Shown here: in pieces, positions 1 to 11,083 of the stretch
How positions within the stretch are numbered: position 1 is the stretch's first letter
Layout of the letters: each line of letters opens with the position of its first letter
Source: Margaritifera margaritifera
Taxonomy: Eukaryota > Mollusca > Bivalvia > Unionida > Margaritiferidae
Assembly: GCA_029931535.1 (NCBI GenBank)
Contig: JAQPZY010001684.1
Coordinates: forward strand, 4,818,001 to 4,882,000
Direction: 5' to 3'
DNA length: 64,000 bases
The notes under the pieces: model-generated
Told to the model about the DNA's origin: nothing
Database searches by the model: none
What the model saw: only the letters and a program-made list of their open reading frames with translations
Position numbers and translations under genes: made by a program

Positions 1-116
1 GCTGTTACTTTGATTGCAAGAGTAACGACTGACAATGGCGGCAAGGCTATCGTTGTTGTTGTTACTGCATGTATATTTCAACGACGGGTTGGGAAGAAGA
101 TAACCAATACAACTGC

Positions 117-377
117 TCAGTAAAATAGTCCACAATTGTTTATCTCCCTGTTGTAAACTGAAACTTCTAATGGAGCTCCGATGACACAATACACCACAAA
201 GATTTTGCAGAAAAAGGCCATTTGATTGTTTGGGACACGTTCTCCACACCACACCCACGGGGGTTGTTTTTGTAGCTCTTGGAGAGAGGAACTCTGAGAA
301 GGAGATGTTGCTGTGTTTAACGGCATGTTGGTAACTTTTCTATTTCTTTTAATAGTCGATGACTTGTGAAGCATCAA
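117..377 (-). pseudogene. Short ORF downstream of the Polinton-type integrase relic
   Basis: An 86-codon frame on the - strand lies just downstream, in its own direction, of the degraded integrase at 590-1426. It has a hydrophobic central stretch (around residues 53-72) that could be a membrane segment. My recollection is that small membrane-type ORFs of this kind occur beside F54H12.3-like integrases in invertebrate Polintons, but I see no diagnostic motif. It runs into stop codons on both sides. It may equally be a chance frame, so treat it as a tentative part of the 0-2.7 kb mobile-element relic. Confidence 0.25.
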
Positions 378-589
378 TCCTAGAATCGAAACTGGATGGA
401 TATCCTTTTCAACGAACTTTCTCTTCTTGAAGTCGACGTTTTTCTACTTTACTTGTTCTTCGATTGAGAATTCTTTCGACATCGTACACGCCTTCTTATA
501 TCTTGATCACTCGTTGTAACTCAGGCAAGTAAAAAGTTCCTTTTAACGCTTCTCCATTCATATCTTCCAATTTATAGACAGGAGGATCA

Positions 590-1426
590 CGTCAACGCAC
601 TTGTCCAGTGACGTTGCAAACAATCGATCAAACACCATCACTTCTTTTTCAGGTGTCGCTTCTTCTGGTGCACATCCGATGCTTCGATGGCACGTTTGAT
701 TGTAAGATTTGACTAAATGTTGTAAGACGTCGATGTATTTGAGAGTATTGTTGATGTGTAAAATATTTCCACATACGTTCTTTCAAAGTTCGTTGAAACC
801 GTTCGATGACACTAGCTTTTGTTTCAGGATTTCAGTGGTGAAAACATTAATGTGTCTTTATTTCAATTCTTTTTAGAAAGTTTGGTTCAGAAATATGATG
901 CCTTTGTCTGTTTACCATCGTCGAGGATGTCAACCACTTGGTTTCGAGGCCAGTTTTAAGCTCGTACTAACTCTGAACTTGTTTTAAAAGTCAAAGGAAC
1001 TATCAAAGTTGATTTTGAAAACACGTCAATGACATAAGAAATATTTGTAACCTCAACTGTAACATGCCAAATTAGAGACATCTGCTAATTGTCCTTGTCG
1101 TTGATGATCGATGCCTGTTACATTTGTTTGACTTCTTGAAAATTGTCTTCGAATGGATTTGTGTAACGTGTACTTCGATTGTTCTTCCATTGTCACACAT
1201 CTTGCAGACGTAAACTTTAAAGTTTCGTTTTACCGGTACGATACAATTTTTGAATTTCTCTGTAGCCAGCAGCTTGAGTAGGATTGTAGTAAATGCTAGC
1301 TAAATGTGTATCCATGTGGTTTGCTGTTTTCTTGCTGCTCCTCAATAAGTCACCCACTGTTCGATACTGCTCGTATGTTGTTCTTGTGGTATTTTTGGGG
1401 ATTGCGACGATGTGTCCGACGAGCAA
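590..1426 (-). pseudogene. Degraded Polinton/Maverick-type DDE integrase (F54H12.3-like)
   Basis: The only open part is 1426-1217. It contains the N-terminal signature seen in transposon-derived F54H12.3-like proteins: a Y-Y-N-P-T-Q-A stretch followed by G-Y and K-L-Y-R. Further along the - strand, with several stops and frame changes, come Y-V-I-D-V-F-S-K (first Asp region of the RVE-type core), a V-P-L-T-F-K-T stretch, and V-I-E-R-F followed by T-L-K-E-R-M-W-K-Y-F (the catalytic Glu region, Glu codon near 803), then an S-Y-N-Q-T-C-H-R-S-I-G stretch near 690. This order (D region, then E-R-F, then Y-N-x-x-x-H-R) fits the retroviral-like integrase carried by Polintons. The frame is broken repeatedly, so this is a dead copy. 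A Ty3/Gypsy integrase is the main alternative, but the N-terminal signature argues against it. Confidence 0.6.
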
Positions 1427-2114
1427 TAGGAGTAGGAGTCGTCATGGTTTCTTTGGCTATTTTTGTATTCTTGATTTCTTTTTCACTTCTGTCCTCCCTT
1501 TTTCATTTTTTCTTCTGCTGAAGAGAGTGTCGACATCGTCTTTTTGACCCAAGCTTTGATTTTTTTCTCGTCTGGGAATAGGGCAAGGTGTCAACAAGGA
1601 GTTTGTCATACTAGGTATTTTAGCAGACTAGGGTTGAAACACTTCTCGTGTTTCTTTTTCTTTTTCTTCCATCCCGATGGCTGTGTCTGTCATCGTCTTT
1701 GTTGCATTTTGTTTTACTTCGCTTTTCATGACATTCTTGAAATATTTTCGAGTAGGTTTAGCTGTCTCGCCTAAAGCTTTCTGGCGAAACAGTTAAAGAC
1801 GTTGCAGTAATTGTCGGAAGCTAATGTTAAAAGAGGCTTGTATTGTGCAAATACATTGCGCCAATATTTACTGCCTTTCCAGATTCACATATAATTCTTT
1901 GTTGATTTCTCTCTTTAATCTTTAAATTTACTACGCCATAATACCATTTAGATCGTCTTGATTTTACACACTCTTTACATCAAAGGCTTTTTGTATTTCG
2001 TTTTTTCATTTCCTCTATTGCATTTGTAACATTTTACAACTGATTGTATATCCAATACACAATGCCTTCGGCACGATTGTACCATCTATTTGTGTCGTTT
2101 AATTTCAATTACTT

Positions 2115-2303
2115 CTAGATGTCAAATGAAAGTTCTGCGACACTTCCATCTTCGAAACCTACACATTCACACACTATACAAGTTGTACCGGATTTTACTT
2201 CATCCCTATGGTTTAAAACGTCCACCCATATCAACTGATTTTGGCTATTTTTGTGGTAATGTTTTCTAACAGAAGGTTTTATGGATGCGTTCAAATTATT
2301 CAT
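2115..2303 (-). pseudogene. Polinton-associated fragment, homologous to the 13.75 kb fragment
   Basis: This 62-codon - strand frame begins with N-N-L-N-A-S-I-K-P-S-V. The same N-A-S-I-K-P-S-V peptide, with matching flanking DNA, recurs on the + strand at about 13765-13830 next to the second integrase relic. The recurrence shows a shared element family and is the main reason to call it real. The function is unknown. It contains a C-x-x-C-x-C cluster (C-I-V-C-E-C). It lies upstream, in the - direction, of the integrase relic. Confidence 0.4.
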
Positions 2304-2433
2304 TATACAACGTTTCCCCAGTAAATATGGACTGTTGATGGAGTAGTTGTGGAAATTTTACTTACCATTGATACTGTTGCTATACTGTCTTTCTATGAAA
2401 TTTGGGAGAAGTTTAAATATCTTCACGATTGCA

Positions 2434-2727
2434 TCAACATTTATTTTTTTGTACATTACCCTTATTTTCTCCAAATATCTCATAGATTAGATCGTACTCG
2501 TTTACAATGTACCCGCTTTTCGGCTTTTTAGGTTTAGTTTTTGAATAAATTTTATAGTTTTTAAAGTTATATTTCTTTATTTCTCGTGTGATGTAATATT
2601 TTGCCCCGCTTTGACATTGTGTATATTGGAGTAGCTTTATTACTTTTTTGATGCATACCATTTTACAAGTCACTGGTAATATTTTTTGATCTACTATAGT
2701 TTTTCCTTTTGGTTTGGTAATGAACAC
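2434..2727 (-). pseudogene. Lysine-rich ORF at the upstream end of the 0-2.7 kb relic
   Basis: A 97-codon - strand frame, rich in Lys and Ile, is collinear with the 2115-2303 fragment and the integrase relic. I recognise no domain. It may be part of an unidentified Polinton protein or a chance frame in AT-rich DNA. It is listed because it is the longest - strand frame in this block and continues the same strand direction. Confidence 0.2.
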
Positions 2728-3407
2728 AAATTAATAAATCATGCATATTTTAAATTACATACGTTTTACCTTTAATTATGTTGGTGTTCAGGAACTTTCA
2801 ACCTTATATAGAGCATCTTGTTTGTACTACAGAGATAACTATTGTTCGCAAGACATACCCTCTGTATATCCACTCGCTTTAAATTCCAATTTGTAAACTA
2901 CTTGATCATCTTAATTTTCTTGCCTTATTTTATATATTTTATCAGGAAAGTTAGAAAAGTAGCATTTTACAAAATGTGATTTCTATTTCGAAATTGTGTT
3001 TCATCGATTTTAATTTGAGATGTTCCAAATATATATGGTGTCAGAGAACCGGATAGGCTGATCAAAACCTTTCATCTTTTCATCTTTTTTGTGTTGTTGT
3101 TGTTCCCCTTGCTTGTTTCAACCGGAGTTATGTCTATTGTTTTCTGATGAGTGTTATTGTAAACCATCAATTAGATCTGATCAAACGTCGACCCATTTTC
3201 TGTATCATTTTGAGTGAAATACTTCCACATTTAGTACGTAAAGTTTGGTTAAACCGTTAAACTACATATGTTTTCAGTTTCCAGCATATCCTAAAGATTC
3301 CTGTTGTTAAACGCTATTCCTTCTTCAAACTGTACCTTATCAAGCTTTAGCTCCTTAATAATTTATCTGAAAGCATTGTGTATGGCATCTCCATTTGAAG
3401 CGTAGTT

Positions 3408-3410
<3 letters not shown>

Positions 3411-3481
<71 letters not shown>
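3411..3481. repeat. Compound microsatellite (TA)n-(GA)n
   Basis: Uninterrupted TA dinucleotides run into uninterrupted GA dinucleotides. Confidence 0.95.
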
Positions 3482-3484
<3 letters not shown>

Positions 3485-3714
3485 GTATTTTTATATTTGA
3501 AATCAAGAAATCTCACACTTTAGCTCTCTTCAATGTTATTCTTTAACAAGTAGACACCGCCACACTTTTATTCCGTCAAAACGTTTTAAAAAAAGTCATT
3601 TATCTCTAGATTTCAAATTGTTGCTTTTATGTTCAAGTCTTGAAAATATCCTTGACCTCTCTGATAACTGTTGAAATTAATACAATGAAGCTAAATGTAA
3701 TATTTTATAATGTG

Positions 3715-3716
<2 letters not shown>

Positions 3717-3794
<78 letters not shown>
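3717..3794. repeat. Microsatellite (AT)n
   Basis: About 39 uninterrupted AT units. Confidence 0.95.
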
Positions 3795-3797
<3 letters not shown>

Positions 3798-4218
3798 TTC
3801 CACCGTTTCGCTGCGTTTTTGCCCACTGTTCAGCAACTGCGCTGGTCATCATTCGCTTTAATCTATCAGCTTTGGTGATTTTTTAGTGCCACAAATCACA
3901 AGTGTCGGATATTTGAAAATTTAAAATAGCAAGATAGTAGTTTAGCGCTAGAATAGATAACTTCGAGCACTGTATGTGTTTTCGTAGTGAGTCATTAAAT
4001 TAACATTTATTTAACACAAAATTGGCCGAAGCCCCTATTATGGTTGTGACTAACACTTAATTAAATATTATACTAACGCTCAAGAATGCTCTGAAGGTAT
4101 ATACTCTGTGTAAGAGAAATGCCTCATTTATTAGGACAAAACACAGACAATTTGTTTGCTGATCAAACTTTTGATACCCCTATGAATTAAGGCACTATTA
4201 TGATGTGTATGAGCACCA

Positions 4219-4275
<57 letters not shown>
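4219..4275. repeat. Microsatellite (ATT)n
   Basis: About 19 uninterrupted ATT units. A shorter ATT run is at 4555-4586. Confidence 0.95.
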
Positions 4276-4553
4276 TAAAAAGGTCGATATATTAGTTTCG
4301 TATCAGAGTCCGTCCTTCCATTTGTACTTTTTATCGTTTATGATACAGCTTTCAAATCTGTAGGGTAAGGGTAATGGGGATGAAAAAATAGGACAACACC
4401 AAAGCATATCATTATAGGGAGAGGCCGGGAGTTGGTAAGGAGAGCAAGAGATGTGAGGATAAGCTGCACTACTCCTGAACGCTTTCAATCTGAATCAGAG
4501 ACCTTTTCCAAAAATCGATTATTTTTTAATTGCATGGCATTGACGTTCGTCTA

Positions 4554-4586
<33 letters not shown>

Positions 4587-4770
4587 GAGTGTCTGTTACT
4601 CCTAACAAGAAAGAGAACGAAGAAAAAAAACACCCCACCCTTTCCACCCAAAACAACTATCAAAAGACAAAATTCAAACAAACAAGACAAAACAAGTAGA
4701 CAACAAGTTCAGAGAGAAAGAATAATACAAAAATAAATGAATATTACACATAGGACTCTTTTCTTTTCAG

Positions 4771-5013
4771 GTGCAAACACAGGATTAGGCAAGGCAACTG
4801 CAACGGAGTTGGCCAAAAGAGGGGCAAAGGTCATCCTAGCATGTCGGGATCGCAAAAAGGGAGACGTAGTGGCCCGTCAGATACGAATTAAAACGAACAA
4901 TGAAGAAATCTATTCATATCACCTCGACCTGTCCAGCCTCGTAGCCATTAAGGAGTTTGTGGACGATTTCACGTCACGTGAACCTTTTCTACACATTCTT
5001 ATAAACAATGCAG
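4771..5013 (+). CDS. SDR gene A, exon 2: NAD(P)-binding half of a retinol dehydrogenase-like enzyme
   Basis: This exon opens the Rossmann fold of a classical short-chain dehydrogenase/reductase. It starts after a pyrimidine-rich acceptor (TTCTTTTCAG) in phase 1 and encodes G-A-N-T-G-L-G, the T-G-x-x-x-G-x-G cofactor loop completed by the previous exon. C-R-D follows, typical of NADP-preferring RDH11-14 relatives, then the H-L-D-L-S strand, and the exon ends in I-L-I-N-N-A. It ends in phase 1 at G|GTTATA, and the next exon supplies Ala, so the usual N-N-A-G reads N-N-A-A. Family members reduce or oxidise retinoids or other lipid aldehydes on the ER or mitochondrial membrane; the substrate here is unknown. 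Exons 2-4 join into 298 in-frame codons. The ATG at 4737 upstream lies in the intron and is not the start. Confidence 0.85.
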
Positions 5014-6540
5014 GTTATAAAAAAACATTAATTCATTAATTCCCTCTTCCTCACTTCTTTCTTTCTTCCTGTTTTTCTTTCTCTTCTTTTCACGTGTGCT
5101 CCTGATTTACACAAATATAATTATTTTTTATCGCAATATTTTCCAATAACTTAAACGAGTAACTTCTTTCTAAATTGTATTCATCCAATGTCTTTTAAAA
5201 AAGATGGAAACTTTTTCTGTGTTTGTCAGAAAGTTGTTTTTGCCGCTAAAACATTAAAAAAAGGGTTTTCAAATGAAACTATATACAATTTAGACAAGCA
5301 AAGATAAAAGAAGAAGTAAAGTTAAGAGCAGAAAATGAACCATCCATTCAAAACTTGAATGTTCAAATAAACACAGAACATTTTCTTTCTGCGAGTTAAT
5401 ATTGGATATTTATTAAATACCCTTGTTATTCAACTCATAATAAAGACTGCATTACGGAGGCTGATCTGAAAGCTTGTATCAGATACGCATCTAATACAAA
5501 TTTAGATTTGTCACTGTCAAGGATTACGTCACCTAACAACGGTCGCATTTAGGGCATAGATGGATGGAACCAAAGTTAAAGAACACTGACAGCATAGCAT
5601 ATTTATTTTTATTGTGAAATAATTGTTTCGGGTATATAATAAACACATCATCCGTAGAGTAACTTGGTCTGGGTTCTTGTATCGTGTCTCGTTTGATACT
5701 GAAAAAACACCTGATCATGTTCAACTCTTCAGGTCTCGCGAGATGCGATGTCCTTCCGCTATCAAACTCGACGCATTACAAGCGTCCAGATTAAGTTACT
5801 GTAGTGATAAACTGTATATATTGTATTGTGTATTACAAACGTTATATTATTACAAATAGCGAAACAACGCGTGAGAATATGACTTTTTTGAACATCAAGA
5901 TGAAATATATCACATGCAAAACAGAAAAAAAGAAAAATTGCTTTTTTATTAGTTGCTAATTTTGTTCTTGAATCGAAGTGATGAAAATTTCTCTCTCTCT
6001 CTCCATTTGTAAGTTCACCTCACCTATTAGTGTGGAAAATTAAGAAAAAACAAAATATCAGCGATTTTAGGGGAATCGTATGTTTTAGATCACCTAATGT
6101 GTCCTATAAATTACAGTTCTTGGCATATTATTAAATAATTGACCGTATCCAATTAAAGTCAGATCAAACGAGAAGGCAGCGATGATTTTACCGACAAGGT
6201 AATGCAATTTCGATTTATTAATGTTGGAAACAAAATATGATGAGAAACTTTATATTTTTACTTGTGTATATATACAATGATATAGATTTTCGTACGTGAG
6301 AAATGCAAGAATGGACAAATATGATAAATATTCCACCAATAAATTTATTTTTTAAACTATGTTATATAATAAAAGTTTTGTTTCGGGTATTCAATGTACA
6401 AATTAAAAAATACATATATAGAACTATTCATCCTGATTCTAAGCAATATTTGCCAATTGAAGGTTACGGTTACCCAGAGAAAAACTTTAGATGTGCATAC
6501 GAACATGAAAAAGAGTTTGAAGTCTTAGGATCTCTTGGGT

Positions 6541-6735
6541 AGATTGGTTTGGTTTGATATTTTACAGCATAACAATACAAAAAGGTTATTTAGTGACGAG
6601 GAAATGCGAGTAAAGCTATTTGCACAGGGACACATCAACGTAGTCGACCCGGTCTAATCAAATGGTAGGATTTGAACTCACACACTTTCCGTCGCTAGTA
6701 CGGCACGCTAACCACTGAACCACAGCGGCTCATAT
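6541..6735 (-). mobile_element. tRNA-derived SINE, family 1, copy 1
   Basis: Read on the - strand, a tRNA-like head carries an A-box-like TGGTTCAGTGGTTAGCG (near 6705-6724) and a B-box-like GAGTTCAAATCC (near 6667-6680). The body follows (GTGTCC, then AAATAGCTTTACTCGCATTTCC), and the tail ends in TAAAATATCAAACCAAACC. Copies at 46.3 kb and 62.9 kb share the body (GCACTTTACTCCAATTGCC) and tail (GCCGTAAAACA-CAAACCA). It is a retrotransposed short element using pol III promoter boxes, not a functional tRNA gene. Confidence 0.7.
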
Positions 6736-6854
6736 TCGTGGGTATAATTCTTTTCCAAACAATTTGAGCTGAGGTGCCCAATCTTTCTCGAAATTTTACA
6801 TGTTAATGATTATACCAAAACTCAACTTAACTGAACTAGAGTAATATAATTAAA

Positions 6855-7175
6855 ATGCACCACACAACAGTATGCAACACTATGCTCTTCACTGCACTTC
6901 ACTATACACAACACTCCAATACACCATACCATACTACATTACATTATATCACTATACATGACATTACTTTATTATACAATATTACATAACGAAACGCTAT
7001 AATACATCATATTATACTATTCACTGTGTTACATCAAAACACATCACACCACACTATACCATACCAAACTACACTATACTACATCAAACTGCATTACACT
7101 ACACTGAAATACACCGCACTATACACTACATTTAACCATACCAAAAAACACGACAGTTCACAACAATACACTTAC
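6855..7175. repeat. Degenerate ACACTATAC-type simple sequence
   Basis: Irregular repeats of short words such as ACACTA, CATTACA and ACCATAC run for about 300 bases with no constant unit. This is cryptic simple sequence, and no ORF of note is present. Confidence 0.6.
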
Positions 7176-7468
7176 AAATAGCATGGCAAACTACCCTATT
7201 AGTCCACGTACCTTACGTTGTCGTATAGATGCACTTGTGTGCATGTACGATAAGTGATTGATATGAATGAGATAGCAAGTCATCATTAGCATGCATGACG
7301 TATTCTAGAAATACCTACCGTTAGAATATACAAGGGCCTAATGGCCGGTCACTCTGCTTGAGCACAAACATGAATAATATTTACATTTTCTTTGTATCTT
7401 AGACTCATTACATAGAACCTTTACAAATAGAACATGTTTTTGTTTTGGCACATAAATCTTGAAACATC

Positions 7469-7471
<3 letters not shown>

Positions 7472-7531
<60 letters not shown>
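7472..7531. repeat. Microsatellite (GA)n
   Basis: About 30 uninterrupted AG units inside SDR intron 2. Confidence 0.95.
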
Positions 7532-7534
<3 letters not shown>

Positions 7535-8064
7535 ATAATCTCGTGTGGAGGTACCAGAAATTTAGTCCAGACCTAATGCTATATTTTGTTAGTTATATTT
7601 TAGGGTGAAAAACTTAATTAAACATACTAACTCCTTTTGTACGGAATGAACAGGCCATCTGTCAGTTTTCAAGATTCAGCTTTATAATCGTTCAAAAGAT
7701 TTACCTTAAATTGAGTGACGCTTCGCAAACATATGTTAGCAATGTTTAGCTTAAACCATGGCGATGCAGCCAATAGCCAGATTTAAATTGAATATACAGC
7801 AACCCGGAGAGTGGGATGGGGCGGATGAGATGGGGGTAGCTGTCCACTCATATGATATTTTCAATTTCGGAACAAGTTCATTTTAAATGACATTATGAAA
7901 AATCTTTACAGCCATCCATACATACAGATATACATTTAATGGACAGTTGCAAAGGAAAATAAGATAGGGAAGGATAACAAATATAAATCAACAAATTAAT
8001 CATATCTAATCAACTGGACGCTTTCTATTGAATCATTGAACATATTCGGCATGTCCATTTACAG

Positions 8065-8370
8065 CTTACATGGGCCCTAAGGCGACAACTGAGGACGGAT
8101 ATGAACGTACGTTCGGCGTTAACTACCTGGGCCATTTTTTCCTGACATATCTTCTTCAGGACCGACTGAAAAGATGTGCTCCCAGCCGTGTCATTAACGT
8201 CATCTCAGACTCCTACACAAAAGCCACGCTGGAGTTTGAGGACTTGGCCATGACCAAATACGACATCTATAAAGCCTACGCCAGATCCAAGCTCGCCATG
8301 ATTTTCTTTACAGCAGAGGCCGCCAGGCGATGGATGTCATCACATGTTTTGCTTTATGGCGTACATCCTG
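8065..8370 (+). CDS. SDR gene A, exon 3: catalytic core
   Basis: The acceptor is TTTACAG. The reading frame enters in phase 1 and leaves in phase 1 at CCTG|GTAAGT, a consensus donor. It encodes T-E-D-G-Y-E, F-G-V-N-Y-L-G-H-F (the structural and catalytic Asn), V-I-N-V-I-S-D-S (the catalytic Ser position), and A-Y-A-R-S-K, the Y-x-x-x-K active-site pair. It ends in G-V-H-P, completed to H-P-G by the next exon. The Asn-Ser-Tyr-Lys set is therefore intact. The order and spacing match RDH11-14-type SDRs, with no indel in the core. Both ends fit the phases of the neighbouring exons, and I see no frameshift or internal stop, so the gene looks functional. Confidence 0.9.
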
Positions 8371-8971
8371 GTAAGTTGCTCTGACGGTGATGATTCGATT
8401 CTGATAGGGTAAACATTTTGCATTCTAGAAGAGGAAGTGACAGAGCCAAATATTGATACTAGTATGTAAGTTCTTCGTTAAGCTTCCGTGTAAGTTCTTC
8501 GTTAAGCTTCCGAAAACAAAAGCTTGATAAAAAAATACACATTTTATTCAAGACTCAAAATTTACACAGCCAAGCAGGATTGCGAGTCTCATAAGATGCA
8601 GCAGTTATTTCAGCCTTTGAAATTCTGAATCGATTTATTTTCGAGATCTCCTTACAAGAACTTCCTGAAGTTAGCTTTTTGTCAAGAACAAATTGTAAGT
8701 AGTTCGTGCAATGAAGTCACCGTTGTTGTATATCGTACGACATCAGTCGTATGTTAGACGACTGAACCAACACAAAATGAAACAGTTGTGTGAAGTCACG
8801 TTCCTCAAATCTGAGACCAAGAGTTTTTGTAAAATTATGTAATGAATGGTATTCCTTAATATTTTATTTATTCAGGAATGTTTCCTGAGTAGTTGAAACT
8901 TCATCGCATATTTAAATAAACCATAGGCAATATTTTTGTGAACCGCCTTTTTCTCTTACTCTCTATCTCTT

Positions 8972-8973
<2 letters not shown>

Positions 8974-9039
<66 letters not shown>
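8974..9039. repeat. Microsatellite (AT)n
   Basis: Uninterrupted AT dinucleotides in SDR intron 3. Confidence 0.95.
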
Positions 9040-9042
<3 letters not shown>

Positions 9043-10112
9043 TAGAATCTATAAATAGCTTAGATTGCTTACTTTCAAGGACTGCCTTGCGGAGGCCGCA
9101 TTAGACGAAATCGGCAGGAAGCCAGTGTTATGACGTGCGTCTGTCCATTCACATGTTAGTGCTTGCGGCATTACTTTATCACAGATTATTCTATTAAAAA
9201 AAAATAATGCGCAGATTTTATTCATAATATTTCAAACGAGTAAAGCCAGCAGCACTCTCCGTCATCAGTTGGTGGAGCAATGACCCCTGATTCTTGTCCT
9301 TTTTACACTTTGGTTCTCTAAGTATAACTTTACCATGGATTATTATATTTAAGCCATAGTTGGTATTTTGTTTTATGTTGCGGGGATCATGAACGGGTTT
9401 TTAGGGCAGATTTAACGTTATTGTTTTACAGGCTTATGTCCCGTGCTAATCCCATTCATCCATCGTCGTTTCCAGACAATGATGCCCTTTATTATTTTTG
9501 GAATCGTACCAATATTTTAGGATATTTTCTATTGACAAGCTCTCACAAACAGTCTAATTGTCAACATTTTACGTCATCATCTGATAGAGATATTACCCTT
9601 GTTGCCTTACACACCTTCGTCGTTTTCTACAAAGACACTATATATATTGACCCTGCCTACCAAAATGTAGGGAGCAGGGCCATTTCACGATCACACCAAT
9701 CGATAGCAAATCTAGTTTCTGAATAAAACGACTTGTGGGAAATAGACAGCCTTACTTGAGCTTGGTTCACTCTATTTAAGCTTCATAGCTTTTGCGTATG
9801 GTGTTAACCATGTATATACTGATCGACTAAATTTTAAAAATGGTTGGTTGATCGACAATTTGTGTAAAAATTTAAATTTTGATTTAAAATGGTAAAATGT
9901 ACAAGATCAGAATAATATCCTATAAACAAAAGGTACAAAATCGCACTCCCTTCAATTTACATACCATATACATGTATAGAACTTTAATTTTATCTAGGTT
10001 TTCAGGTAAGAATAATATATATATTTTTATAGGAGGGGTCCCATCTCCAGCTATTAAAAAATCTTTGTCCTGTATGTACGTATAATTTTGGGATGCCAGA
10101 CTGGAGTATTAA

Positions 10113-10274
10113 TCAGGAGTGTACTGGGTAAGCAACTCGGCCCTGGACTTTTTGACGGCCCACGGGCCCACCGATGCGGCGGTCTGCCGGGACAGGCCCG
10201 GGGTTTTGCTCACACCAGTAAAGCACACACCGGGATTTGTCCCGGTATGCCCAATGGCCAGTACACCACTGGTA
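10113..10274. mobile_element. piggyBac-like MITE in SDR intron 3
   Basis: A GC-rich 162-bp block in otherwise AT-rich intron is bounded by TTAA on both sides (10109-10112 and 10275-10278). Its ends are imperfect inverted repeats: TCAGGAGTGTACTGG at the left against TACCAGTGGTGTACTGG read from the right. TTAA target duplications are the hallmark of piggyBac. The interior contains the self-complementary ACCGGGATTTGTCCCGGT and no transposase frame. Confidence 0.5.
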
Positions 10275-10378
10275 TTAATAGATTAACTGATGGCTGGACT
10301 TTTAAATGAAATGATGGATTCGTCGATAAATTTATGTATCGAGAATAAACAAAGTGAAATATTTGTTGTGTCTTTCAG

Positions 10379-10725
10379 GGATGGTATCTACCGATTTACT
10401 TCGAAACTGGCCTGGATTAACAGGTAATATCTTACAAGCAGCTGCTAGGATTCTATTTAAATCGCCGGAAGACGGATGTCAAACGATTGTGTACTGCGCC
10501 GTCGCTAACGAAATAAAACCTCTGGCCGGAAAATATCTGGAAAATTGCCAACTTATGAAAGTTAAAAAGATCGCACTAGAAAGAAATGTGGCACAGAAGC
10601 TTTGGGAGGTGAGCCTGCATCTATGTAAACTTCCACCGGAGACTGAAACTGACAGTGGGGTCAAAAGTATTGGTAAACCTGAGGCTGAAGCCGATGGTAA
10701 GGAAGAGGATAGGAAAGAAAAGTAG
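10379..10725 (+). CDS. SDR gene A, terminal exon 4
   Basis: The acceptor is TGTCTTTCAG, entering in phase 1. The exon completes H-P-G-M-V-S-T-D, the substrate-loop region after the active site. It continues with E-D-G-C-Q-T-I-V-Y-C-A-V and G-K-Y-L-E-N-C, the C-terminal signature of RDH11-14 proteins (E-G-A-Q-T, then S-G-K-Y-F-x-D-C). A short helix (A-Q-K-L-W-E-V-S) follows, then a hydrophilic tail rich in Glu, Lys and Asp. The stop is TAG at 10723-10725. The charged tail of about 35 residues is longer than in typical vertebrate RDH12-like proteins. A polyadenylation signal is uncertain; the first AATAAA I see downstream is at 11800-11805. Confidence 0.88.
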
Positions 10726-10995
10726 TACACATTTTTTTTTCTTTATAGCGATTTGAGGCCAAACAAAAGGATAGATGGAGCAATTTTACCAGCAGTTTTG
10801 CTATTACGACTAATTGAAATATATGTCTAATATATTGCTGATGAAGAATTTTAATAGATTTACTCCGAAGATGATACACTTGGCTTCCTTGGTGTCTTGC
10901 TGAAAATTGTGTCTATATGCAAGACAGATACATGTTTGCAGCAACATTATTACACGTGTGATATGTAAGATTACATTTGAAATAGCATGGTTTGT

Positions 10996-10999
<4 letters not shown>

Positions 11000-11080
<81 letters not shown>
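11000..11080. repeat. Microsatellite (TA)n
   Basis: About 40 uninterrupted TA units, probably in the SDR 3' untranslated or flanking region. Confidence 0.95.

Positions 11081-11083
<3 letters not shown>

Larger units (their letters stand above)
2728..4770. other. Non-coding stretch before the first visible SDR exon
   Basis: This is probably part of intron 1 of the SDR gene. It holds several microsatellites: (TA)n 3411-3450 joined to (GA)n 3451-3481, (AT)n 3717-3794, and (ATT)n 4219-4275 and 4555-4586. I searched the + strand for a first exon like the one at 43822 (membrane anchor, then G-K-T-V-L-I-T-G and a phase-1 donor) and found none. No other gene is visible. Confidence 0.5.
5014..8064 (+). 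other. SDR gene A, intron 2
   Basis: This is a GT-AG intron of about 3.05 kb. It contains a tRNA-derived SINE on the - strand (6541-6735), a degenerate ACACTA-type simple-sequence region (about 6855-7175) and a (GA)n tract (7472-7531). No other coding signal is visible. Confidence 0.75.
8371..10378 (+). other. SDR gene A, intron 3
   Basis: This is a GT-AG intron of about 2.0 kb. It contains a short tandem duplication (8463-8512, TAAGTTCTTCGTTAAGCTTCC twice), an (AT)n tract at 8974-9039, and a GC-rich piggyBac-like MITE at 10113-10274. A 101-codon frame at 9421-9726 shows no recognisable domain. Confidence 0.75.

Noticed and set aside
4737..5039. ATG at 4737 as the SDR start
   Set aside because: It lies before the splice acceptor, lacks the membrane anchor and first beta strand, and would put a non-family peptide before the cofactor loop.
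9421..9726. 101-codon + strand ORF between SDR exons
   Set aside because: It has no recognisable domain, lies inside SDR intron 3, and has ordinary AT-rich non-coding composition.
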